Below are positions 1 to 9,100 of a stretch of DNA of 28,324 bases, in pieces. The DNA comes from Apostichopus parvimensis. Lineage: Eukaryota; Echinodermata; Holothuroidea; Aspidochirotida; Stichopodidae. Location: the NCBI GenBank assembly GCA_000934455.1, contig KN883833.1, forward strand, positions 3,885 through 32,208. The letters run 5' to 3'. The first letter of the stretch is position 1, and each line of letters opens with the position of its first letter. The position numbers were made by a program, and so were the translations under genes. The notes under the pieces were generated by a model, which was given only the letters and a program-made list of their open reading frames with translations, was not told where the DNA came from and ran no database searches.

Positions 1-327
1 ACACCATAAACATGTGTAAGACCATACCATCATCTGTTGGTGACATTTTGATAGGGAAATGAATAAAGTCTTTGCTATATTGGCATATTTAACAGTTTAG
101 AGCATGATGCTTTGTGTATCTTTACTTGTCACACTGAGATTTCAAATATTGGTTAACGGCTAAAGCAGCTGCTATAGAGATGATATAGAAAACTGGAAAT
201 GGAAAGTGTCAGCGAATGATCAACGGTCCACACCAATGCTGTTGTCTCTCTGTTTATCAGTAAATTCTAAAGGCAAGTTCAAGTAGTTTTCTCTATAATT
301 GCCACTTTTTTTTGCTCTTTTCCGCAG
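1..327. other. Upstream of the ORC6 coding start; no gene seen
   Basis: AT-rich sequence with no open frame of note. It should contain the end of a 5' UTR intron, given the acceptor-like CAG at 325-327, and the first ORC6 exon may lie here or further left. I found no TATA box or other promoter element I would defend. Confidence 0.4.
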
Positions 328-401
328 ACCAATATGTCACAGTTTCAACATTTCCAGGATACTGCAAAGAAAGTGGGAATTCTTTCTAACTCGGTTTGCA
401 G
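328..401 (+). other. ORC6: ORC6 exon with start codon; probable 5' UTR splice acceptor just upstream
   Basis: A pyrimidine-rich tract ending in CAG at 325-327 lies only six bases before the ATG at 334-336, so this exon probably begins at 328 and an untranslated first exon lies upstream. The frame stays open through the six bases (Thr-Asn). A start codon in an unseen upstream exon is therefore possible, but the alignment to the family N-terminus favours the ATG at 334. The exon ends at a GTAATT donor at 402, leaving AG of an arginine codon. Confidence 0.6.
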
Positions 402-3400
402 GTAATTAAAAAAAAATCAGAATTGTTACGAACTGGGCACGGATGATATAGATTCCTTCGGATGAGTTTCAAACTTTTTTTGTGAGATAAAGCATTATGA
501 ACCTGTACTAGGAATGCAGTTGTGCTCTGATACTATGATAGGTTCACGACGGGGAAATGGGTTTGAAAGTTAATCCTTAGCTTTCCTTCCCAGTTTGTAA
601 TCACAGGTTGCCTAAAGGTATTAATCAAGCTTGTGTTCGCTCATCAGCAGCTACAACTTTGTAACTTTTCCTTTCTGTGGAAAGTCAAATATTGTTTAAT
701 TGATAATGGAATTTATGTTGTTTATTATACAGAAGGACATGTCTTCTTCCATAGTCTTTGAAAGTAAGTTCATATTGACAGCTGATGCAAGTGAGCATTG
801 CTGGATAATTTGTAAAGTAATTAGGGCATACTATACTCTTCTTCTCAGCATGTCAATTGCATATTTTCAACTGTTGCATTTCCAAGTTTGTTACCTACAG
901 TGATTATGAAATTAACTGTTCTGTTGTTTCACTTCAACTCAAGCAGCTGCATGAGTTTCCATTTGTATTTTTGCACATATATGAAGTCTCTCAATTGTTG
1001 CTCAATAATTGTCCTCTTTACAGGAAAGCCATAGAGTTGGACCGTCTATGCCAAGTAAGGTGCTCCGGTGGTGGACTGGCTTCACTCAGCTTCACTGGAT
1101 CCTGTCGAACTGTTCTCTGTTTAGAGCTGGCAGCAACATCACAGGGCGAGAGACTTGATCAAGTATGAGCTATTCTTTTTGTTTCATTGCTTGTCAATTA
1201 TTGATATCAGTTAATCCTGATAGGAATGTTTCTAGGAACAGATGGATCCATCTAATCAGGAGGTGGTACACCTGGTCACGCTCCCCTCTATTCAACCTTG
1301 TATAAAAATTCAAAAGTAGTTATAGACACGACACAATTTTATTTTTAAATGCTATATATAAATGTCTAGAATTCTTAAGTACAGATTGTGGGGAGCACTG
1401 GTCAGAAAGCTATTTACTCTGATTGCTGCAGGTTTGGGCAACTGAGGTTTGTGAGGACTGATGCTGCTCGAGTACTTTTAATAATTTAGTTCTCGTACTT
1501 GTACCTGTACTTACATCATAAATTAATTATGTGTATAATTTTTGTATCGCCATGTCGATCAATTGTATTACTCAATAGTAGTACTATACTCATACATCTC
1601 TACCACAGCAGTATCATACATGTAGTCTAGTGTATTACACTAACACACTTTGTGTACCTGTCAGAATGTTGATTGCTGTACTGCAATGTCTGTCATTCCA
1701 ATATCAGAGAGGTTCTAACAATATTGAGACCTTCTGAAATTGCAAAACAATCAAAATCTAAGCAATGACCTCATATTCAACTGTTTTATGATCATAAGGG
1801 AGTAGTTACCAATATAAGGTTCTCGTGTATTCAGTGAATACTCATGGGAAAAGGTTCTTGTACTCAGTTACTTGTTGTATTTTGGACACTGGTACTCAAT
1901 AGTCAAGGTACTTGGGTAAAATGTACTTTACTACAAAACTGCTAATTATGTTTTTTGTTGGTTACATAAATCCAAATAACTATTCATCATTTCTGATTTT
2001 AACACTAGTTATTTCATCCTGTTCAAAATTATAAAGACAACTCTGATTATTTTCTTCATTTCATTTGGATTGTAGAAGTTAGCAGTCAAACTATCAGGAC
2101 TAACATCAACCAGTTACAAATCATCTCTGCAAACGTTAAGACGACTGTTAGAATTAGAAGAAAATTACTCATTGCGGGATATTGCTGTCAAGTTTGGCTG
2201 CTCAGAAGCAGTAACAAAAGCTCAGGAGATGCTAGCCAGGTAAATTTTTTTTTTTTCTTATCTTTGAAAGTGGAACATTGTTGCTGTCAAATATGCTTGG
2301 AAATACCAAAGTGACCAACTGTAATCAGTTAAAACATTCTTTCAATTATATTAATAGCAATTTTCGGTTTCAATGATAATCGTAATCTTTGTAGTCATGC
2401 AGGCGGATAAGTGTGTGTATGTGTGTGACGCCTTGCTAGTTAACACGATATCTCGAGAAGGGAAGCTGGACCAATCTCATATTTGGTGTGTAGGAGTACC
2501 AGATTGAGTAGTAGAAGCCTTCTGTTTTGTTGGGAGGTCAAAGGTCATTTGGGGTCACAGGGGGTTAAATTGTGAAAATGTAAACATGATATCTCAAGAA
2601 GGAAAGCTTGGACCAATCTCATATTTAGTATGTAGTTGTGACACAATGAGTTTAAGATCCCTTTTATTTTTGGTGGAGGTCAAAGGTCATTTGGGGTCAT
2701 CAGGAGTCAAATTGTGAAAACCTTTTAAACACGATATCTCAAGAAGGGAAGCTTGGACCAATGTCATATTTAGTATGTAGTTGTGACACGTTAAGTACAA
2801 GAAGCGTATTCTTTTTGGTGGAGGTCAAAGGTCATTTGGAGTCACCAGGGGTCAAATTGTGGAATCCTTGTTTTATAATCTACCAAACCTCCCACCAACC
2901 AATCTTTTACATAACATGTGCATTCACCTCGTAAAAACAGGAAATCTGATGGCAATTAGCTTAAGGGCATCCATAGATAAGAATCAGAAATTGACCAAAC
3001 TTCCATTGACTTTAGTATGTCGGTAACTTTTTGAGTTGCCTTGTACATCACTACATACATGCCTGTGCACAAAAGTGTGTAATAAACGTTGTACTGTTGG
3101 TACAGACAATGTTGCTATTGGAATGGATAGTATCATTGTGAATCTTCAGTATTATATCTTTGCTTCCGTTGTTGAAGTTTTCCGTTGCATGTTGCAATTG
3201 TCGAGATTCAGTGCCAAATTGAAACTTCAGGTTTGGATGTAGTAACGTTGGGGAAATGACCAGGTGCCATTTTCAAAACTTAACTGTCCCCTAGTTAGAT
3301 GTTTTAGAGACAAACCAGATGCAAAATCTTGGGGACCAGGGGGGAAATCGCCTGGCGCCTGCTTTATGTACGGCTTGTAGGTGTAGCACTTTGAGTAGAA

Positions 3401-5503
3401 AGAAGCCTGTTGTCTTTGGTAGAGATCAATCTGTATGCTGCCAATGTGAAAATTGTTTGTCATATCTCAATGCTTTTTGCTGAAATACTAAGATTGAAGT
3501 ATTTTCTTTATCCTGGCTATACCCTATAGCTTGTTGTGTCACATTCATATAAGATTATTCATGTAGCATCATCGAAACCACACTGCAGTTTAATATGCTG
3601 TCTGGTTACTTATGGAGACAATGAACAGAAGTATTTGACTTATCTGAGAGCAATTTGGAGGGTATCCAGAAATCACTCTTGAATATTGTCAATATCAACT
3701 AAGGGTGGGGAAAATGTAGTTGAATATGCATGGACTTTGTATTGATTGGATATTTTTTGCATGGACCTCTATTTTTGACTTCTTTGTAAATTTGTTAAAT
3801 ATATCAAAATGAGCTCTAGATTTTTTTTTTTTACTTAATACCTTAATGCTCAGACAGTACTTAAAAGCTACCATGAGATAGAAGAAAGATAATCTATGGA
3901 ATGAAACCCTACTATGGTAACCCTACTATGGTAACCCTACTTGAAAGATGTTGAATAAATCATTTTGCTTTTGTGTTTTAAGTTAAGCTTTCTTCTTTCT
4001 CAACCAGATACGTTAAAGATTTTGAAGTGACTGCCTCAGACAGGACCAAGGATGATGTTGACTTTAATAGACCTCTCTTCTCATGTTCAGCTCTTTATGC
4101 TGTTTGCAGGTTTGTATGATTCCTCAAATGGAGCAGTTGAAAATGGAACCAGTTTCTTTTGATATCTGGCAGCAAAAGTGAATTTGGGTAGACTTATTGG
4201 ACAGAATGAGTATTTCTACAAATATCAAGTCTGGTTTCTTTGTGGAATGTACCATTTCTTGTCAGTGTTAAAATGAGCCGAACATTAGAGATTCTTATTT
4301 TATAAACACAGACTAACTGATTCCTAAAACTCTACAATTGTTTTTTGGTACTATTGTTTGTTTATGTGCAGGCAGATGTTTTGACCTCACAACTATGCAC
4401 TAGGTTATATGTTGGGCTACTTATTTCACCATGCTTAGCATGTCATTGATTTTGTAGTAATATATTACAGAATAGACCGGCCAGATGAAGAGCAATACAC
4501 CACTTATTGCTCGTAGTAATCCTTGTGTTCTATTTTATTCTGACATCAGGCAGATGAAAATAAAGGTGGATAAATCCAAGATGATTGAGCTGGCTGGTGT
4601 TAAGAGGACTGCTTTCGATAGATTAGTGACATTACTACAGAATCTAGACAAGGAACCACAAGATGGTAAGTGTATACAAACTGAGGCCACATTGAAGAAC
4701 TGATAGAGATCCATTGCTCTGAGCCAGAAATGACTTTGTATTACCTACTAAATTTAGCAACATGTTAACATTGTGCCCTAAAATAGAAGAATTTGTGATG
4801 CTGTATTTTAGGCTGATTTTAGGCTGATTTTAGGCTGACACTGATGCTGTATTTTAGGCTGTTTTTAAGTGAGGACATTGAAGAACTGAGTCAGGAATGA
4901 CTTTCTCTGAGTCAGGAATGACTTTGTTAGAGCTACCTGAATTAGACAATATTTGAAGAGCTTACCAAAGATTACCTACATAATATAGCAATATGTTAAC
5001 ATTGTGCCCTAACATAGAAGAATTTGTAGGACACTGATGCTGTATTTTAGGATGTTTTCGAGTTAGGTTATTAAATCCAACAATTATTATTTTCCAGGGA
5101 AATCTGCAAAAGCCAAGAAAAGGGTTAAGCATTGGCTGGATGACTTAGAAGAGATTGCTGATGAGGGTGAGTAAATTTGAGAAACTCATAAAATATCAAG
5201 TATTTTTAAATGTGGAATGAGTGGGCGGAAGGAAGATATTAAGCTGTATTTCAAAATAGTTCTCTACATCGATGGATCTGATGGTAGATTTGTTTATTTA
5301 TTTATTTATTTGTTTCTTGTTCTTGATTCATCTGCTTGTGATAGCATTCTTTTAGACTAAAAAAACTAAATTAATTTATTTATTTCACAGAAGATTTGAA
5401 AAAGAAAAGAAAAAGCCTCGAGGCTGAATCCAAAGATGAGGAGGACGACTATGAGGAATGGAAAAGAAAGATATTAGCAGCAACAGAGTCATGTGACACT
5501 TGA
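334..5503 (+). CDS. ORC6: Origin recognition complex subunit 6 (ORC6), complete, 7 coding exons
   Basis: ORC6 is the smallest subunit of the nuclear origin recognition complex, which marks replication origins and helps load the MCM helicase. Coding exons are 334-401, 1024-1162, 2076-2239, 4008-4109, 4550-4665, 5098-5166 and 5391-5503. All introns are GT-AG, and the joined length of 771 nt gives 256 residues plus TGA; the human protein has about 252. Family signatures seen: residues 1-95 form the first TFIIB/cyclin-like fold (AVKLSGLTSTSYKSSL, then LRDIAVKFGCSEAV), residues about 96-195 form the second (DFNRPLFSCSALYAVC, then MKIKVDKSKMIELAGVKRTAF), followed by a basic linker and the conserved C-terminal DYEEWKRKIL (residues 239-248), the part known to contact ORC3. 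The ATG at 334 is chosen because the residues after it line up with the start of vertebrate ORC6. The identification rests on recognition of the translated protein, not on a search. Confidence 0.96.
1465..1935 (+). repeat. Degenerate TACTTG/TACTCG-rich repeat in ORC6 intron 2
   Basis: The hexamers TACTTG, TACTCA, TACTCG and close variants recur many times (for example CTCGAGTACTTTTA at 1468, TTCTCGTACTTGTACCTGTA near 1491, and several at 1850-1930). A similar cluster lies at 24155-24245 in the receptor gene, which suggests one interspersed repeat family. No coding potential was seen. Confidence 0.5.
2440..2870 (+). repeat. Three tandem copies of a ~145-bp repeat with AGGTCA half-site clusters (ORC6 intron 3)
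   Basis: Units start near 2440, 2581 and 2726. Each begins with a variant of AACACGATATCTCAAGAAGG, continues GGACCAATCTCATATTTAGT, and ends with AGGTCAAAGGTCATTTGGGG and CAAATTGTG. Each contains a perfect AGGTCA-A-AGGTCA direct repeat (2535-2547, 2677-2689, 2822-2834), followed at 4-bp gaps by further half-site-like hexamers (GGGTCA, GAGTCA). Divergence between copies suggests an old array. I believe similar sequence is common in marine invertebrate genomes, but cannot check this. Confidence 0.9.
3374..3462 (+). repeat. Decayed further copy of the ~145-bp repeat
   Basis: The stretch GTGTAGCACTTTGAGTAGAA, then AGAAGCCTGTTGTCTTTGGT, AGAGATCAA and a closing GTGAAAATTG follows the second half of the 2440-2870 units with many substitutions and a small deletion. 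The half-site pair is degraded to AGATCAA. Orientation matches the array. Confidence 0.5.
3906..3941 (+). repeat. 14-bp tandem repeat, 2.5 copies
   Basis: ACCCTACTATGGTA occurs at 3906 and 3920, with a partial third copy from 3934, in the 3' part of ORC6 intron 3, about 70 bases before the acceptor at 4007. Confidence 0.85.
4680..5069 (+). repeat. ~190-bp direct duplication filling most of ORC6 intron 5
   Basis: Copy A (about 4680-4870) and copy B (about 4871-5069) share, in the same order, ACATTGAAGAACTGA, CAGRAATGACTTTG, TTAACATTGTGCCCTAA, ATAGAAGAATTTGT and GATGCTGTATTTTAGG. Copy A contains an extra short tandem run of TTTTAGGCTGA (about 4808-4839). Copy B has a doubled TCTGAGTCAGGAATGACTTT. 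Together they make up almost the whole intron between exons 4550-4665 and 5098-5166. Confidence 0.8.
5282..5315. repeat. (TTTA)n-type microsatellite in ORC6 intron 6
   Basis: A short TTTATTTATTTATTTATTTG run, about 75 bases before the acceptor of the last ORC6 exon. Other simple tracts include GT-rich 2411-2427 and CA-rich 14178-14210. Confidence 0.8.
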
Positions 5504-5559
5504 TGAATACAGGTGGAAAAACCAGACAGTAGAAATGAGAGTTTGGCTGAAAAAAACAA

Positions 5560-5565
5560 TTTATT
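5560..5565 (-). terminator. Probable poly(A) signal AATAAA of the adhesion GPCR
   Basis: The plus strand reads TTTATT here, so the minus strand has the consensus AATAAA, 143 bases after the receptor stop codon. A T-rich stretch follows on the minus strand (about 5557-5550). Cleavage would be near 5540-5550, about 40 bases short of the ORC6 stop codon on the other strand. Confidence 0.65.
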
Positions 5566-5589
5566 GGTACGTTTCTACGTTACACGATC

Positions 5590-5595
5590 ATTAAA
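5590..5595 (+). terminator. Probable ORC6 poly(A) signal ATTAAA
   Basis: ATTAAA is the common variant of the polyadenylation hexamer. It lies 87 bases after the ORC6 stop codon, and I see no AATAAA on the plus strand nearer to the stop. Cleavage would be expected near 5605-5620, inside the 3' UTR of the opposite gene. Confidence 0.5.
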
Positions 5596-5707
5596 ATATA
5601 TGTTCATGCCTTATGCAGTTATTGCACTGCACAAGTTGTCAGGACTTTGACGAAAGGAGGCTCCCAAGACTTGTAGACATGGATTTGAACGGAATCAGGA
5701 AGAGACA

Positions 5708-6155
5708 TCATTCGCTCAAGTCTTCGTCATTCACTTGCATCTCGCCTTCATTAGATTTATCTACAACAGAAAAAAAACTGATTGTCATTTATACTATTCC
5801 TAGCATCACAGATGTCATTACTTTGTTAGTTACTCGTACCATAAATCAAGTTCTTCATAACAGGACTAAACAAATCAGTTTAGATTTGCAGTAAAAGTAA
5901 GCAATACTTACATGTTGGTTTAAGCACGAATCCCTCTCGCCCCATTGACTCTGTTGTCTGCAAACAGAAAGCAAAATGTATTGATTGTTGACAGTTATGA
6001 CTAACAAATACAACCTCAAACATCAAATCTGGTGAGATCCTAATTTTACATTTATTCACTTATTTACTGTCAGTCTTGTTACATACCTCTGCTACTAGTT
6101 CCTCGACTTTTGAAAATTCAGACTCCAAGTGTTTTCCAGATAAAACTAATCGAAT
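5708..6155 (-). other. Cytoplasmic tail exons of the adhesion GPCR (3 exons) and stop codon
   Basis: Exons 6155-6087 (IRLVLSGKHLESEFSKVEEL), 5957-5912 (TTESMGREGFVLKPT) and 5760-5708 (YKSNEGEMQVNDEDLSE, then TGA at 5710-5708) give a 55-residue tail after TM7, short for the family. It is rich in Ser, Thr and acidic residues, possible phosphorylation sites. The last exon was found by joining the strong GTAAGT donor at 5911 to the acceptor TGTTGTAG ending at 5761, which keeps the frame. Confidence 0.85.
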
Positions 6156-9100
6156 CTAAAAGAAAATGGATAAGAGATTTTATCTGTGAATCAGGTGACA
6201 ATCCAGATGGGAAGGGAAATACACCTTTAATGTAATCCTGGGGCTGACAATGAATTAAATTATTGAACATCAACACAGCTTACGTACCTCTTTGTTACCA
6301 ATGCCATGCAGAAGGAAAAGGATGACTCCATGGAGTGAGTTAAAGATGACGAAGACGTACGTCAGATGTATAATGTGCTCGAATTGGATGCTGAGAAGAG
6401 CAGAGGACCAAGTGATTCCAAGGATTGGCAGGAGGATGGCTGAAGCTCTGATGCTGGACCTATGAGAGAGGAAGTTCATCTCAAATCAACATCATTTGGA
6501 AAAAACTGGAGGGGGGGGCAGGGCAGCATGATTAGCAGAGATCTGATGGAGAAGAGGATAAATTGGCTCTAGAGCAGGGCTGGCTCCCAGGCCAGAGTCT
6601 CTCTTTTGCTTTGCTCCAGCCAATATTTTTTTTATTATTATTTATCTCTTGGAAACTTGAGAAATTGGCCTTGGTCTTAGAGATAAGCCTTTGTGATAGT
6701 TCTGTCTCACCATATTGTAGAGGAAGGGTCCAGCTGCTTTACATTTTTGTGCAACGTCAAAATCATGGAACAATCAAAAAAAAATTTACTTACTTTCTGC
6801 CTTTAAGGAGATCTTTCTTCTCAGCCAAAGGTGTGTTACTTCTATATACAATAACCAGCATCATGAGGTTAAACTGCAAGGAAAAGTAACTTTATGATAT
6901 TACTGTAAAAATTACAAGAAGTACATATCAATCCTGGCAAATAGTTAAGCCCAATAATAGTTGTCACTATTGCAACGCAAGGGGCAGAGTGTGGGGGGTC
7001 GGGCTAAATTCGACCTGTAGCCAAACCAACTTAACTGTCTATTGGTAACTCTAACTGCAAAGAGTAAACTTTTTACATTTTTCTTTTTAACTCGTAACTG
7101 AACTCACCAGAACAATTAGAATACAAGGCCCAGAGAAAACCCAGAGAGAGTGATCTTCGATTGAAATAGACATCCAGCATCTGAAGACGAAGAAGATTAG
7201 TATAATCTTAGCTTGATCATTAAATGATATCTACAAGAGAGCATCTCTGGGAAGTTAAGTAAACCTGCAGCCCAGTGTTTCATTTGTGTCTCTTTTGTAG
7301 ATTAAAACAATACCTAGCTTATCAGAAAACATGATCCATATTCAACAAGTTTACATAATCTGGTAAGCTCTGAAAAACTGCCGTGGTTATCTTTGAGATT
7401 TTACAATTGTGATTTTCGAATTAGTACAATCCTATGGATGTGTCTTGACACTAAATTATCAGTTTTGATCTACTAGCGTTGATAACGAAAAGAGTTCATC
7501 CCTTGATCAATTTAATATGAATTTCAAGGCAGGCAGGTCTATTACCCAAACTGCACGTGTCCCAGTTAATTAGTATATATATGGATATACTTACAATGCA
7601 CTGGTGCCGTAATTTCTATAAAACAGAGCAATGGCTGAACCTGTGATGGCGACTGGTGTACCTGGTACAGAGTACAGAAGATTGAAACAAACATTTGGTT
7701 ATACAATCATTTAAATAGGGACACTCAATAAATGTAATGGTTTTTTTCAGCAAGATGTCAGAGAAACATGTAAAGTCCTTTAGCTGTTGTTTTATTTCAA
7801 GTTGTTTTTTACGAGTTATTTAGAGTTTTTTTTTTTTAGAGTTTTTTTTTTAGAGTTTTTTAGAGTTTTTTTTAGAGTTTTTACCCCAAATGATAATTTA
7901 GTAAAATTCTGCATCCAACCCATGGGAGAAATCATGGGAACTCTGGAAAAGTCATGGAAATCTACATTTCTCTGTCCTATCCACACATCCCCTCACCCAT
8001 CATTCCATCACCCCCTCTCCATCACCTCCCCCTTCAATTAGGCAAGCTATACTCTGTTAATATATGACATTGAATTTTTTTTAAAAATTGACAAACGAAG
8101 AAGATATGCTTTACCCCATCCCAGCAGAAAGTAGTATCTGAATTTTTGATCAAATCTAATGCCGTCTGGGTTTCTCACTTCTGCGAGAAGATGAACTCCC
8201 TCTGCGCACATCCACGAGATGGAAGCCATGTATGCATACTGCATAATGATGGAAATGACTTTACAAGCCACCTATCAACAAGGAAAACAAGAAGCAGTTT
8301 TTTATGGCACTTTTCATTACTGAAATTGTACAAACCTTCAGTCAAGAGTCAATCAAGTACCTGGTCATACCCAATGCTATGAAGTACAGCAAGTATTAGG
8401 TCATAATTAATCTTTCTTAAAGTTAATAACAAACCAAGTGGAAATTGTAAAATTTTAAAAAATTTCATTGTCTAGACAGATGATCCACAGGTAAAGTTAT
8501 GCTTGGATCTGAGTTCTCTCTCATAAATTGACACCATCACATTTCCAAAGCCTTTGTTATATAAGTCTGGTGCATAAAATTTGCTTTAATTCTAATTTGT
8601 TTTTTAATTCTTGTTGGATAATAATACTGACCGGTATATCTTGCAAGTAGTGAACGGTGACAAATGCTAACTTGGATATGAACATCGTTACGATCAAGTT
8701 GATATGAATCACGTTCCTCATGGTCCGCAACTTCCTATCAAAATGGAAAAAACAGAAATGACAGAGATTAAAAGGGACGGCAGTCTGAACGGAAGTATAT
8801 GATCGAAAATTGTACTGCTACTAAATCTGCTAGAAAGGCGAAGAATGGTCACCAACTGTCAAACCAAGACCATGGTGTGAGCCATGTTGTCCTCACTGTT
8901 GCAACACTCATACATATTCATACCATGAACATTCATTGTCAAATTTAACCCTTCCATACCATCTTGGGATAGGGGGAGGGGGAGGGGGGTTAGAAGACCT
9001 GAAAGTTGATCCCTTTAAAATATTTAGCAATTTTTAACAAAACTTATCGAGCAAGAAAGATAGGTATTAAATGTTTTTATTTATGTGTCTGTTTGTCCTC

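Noticed and set aside
857-1023. N-terminal extension of the ORC6 exon 2 frame from an ATG at 857
   Set aside because: This part is intron: an AG acceptor at 1022-1023 and the in-phase join to exon 1 restore the family N-terminus.
4485-4549. ATG-initiated extension before ORC6 exon 5
   Set aside because: Intronic sequence. The acceptor at 4548-4549 joins in phase to exon 4 and gives the conserved MKIKVDKSKM segment.
7787-8041. Phe-rich open frame on the plus strand
   Set aside because: It comes from the AGAGTTTT tandem repeat and flanking intron; no protein signature.
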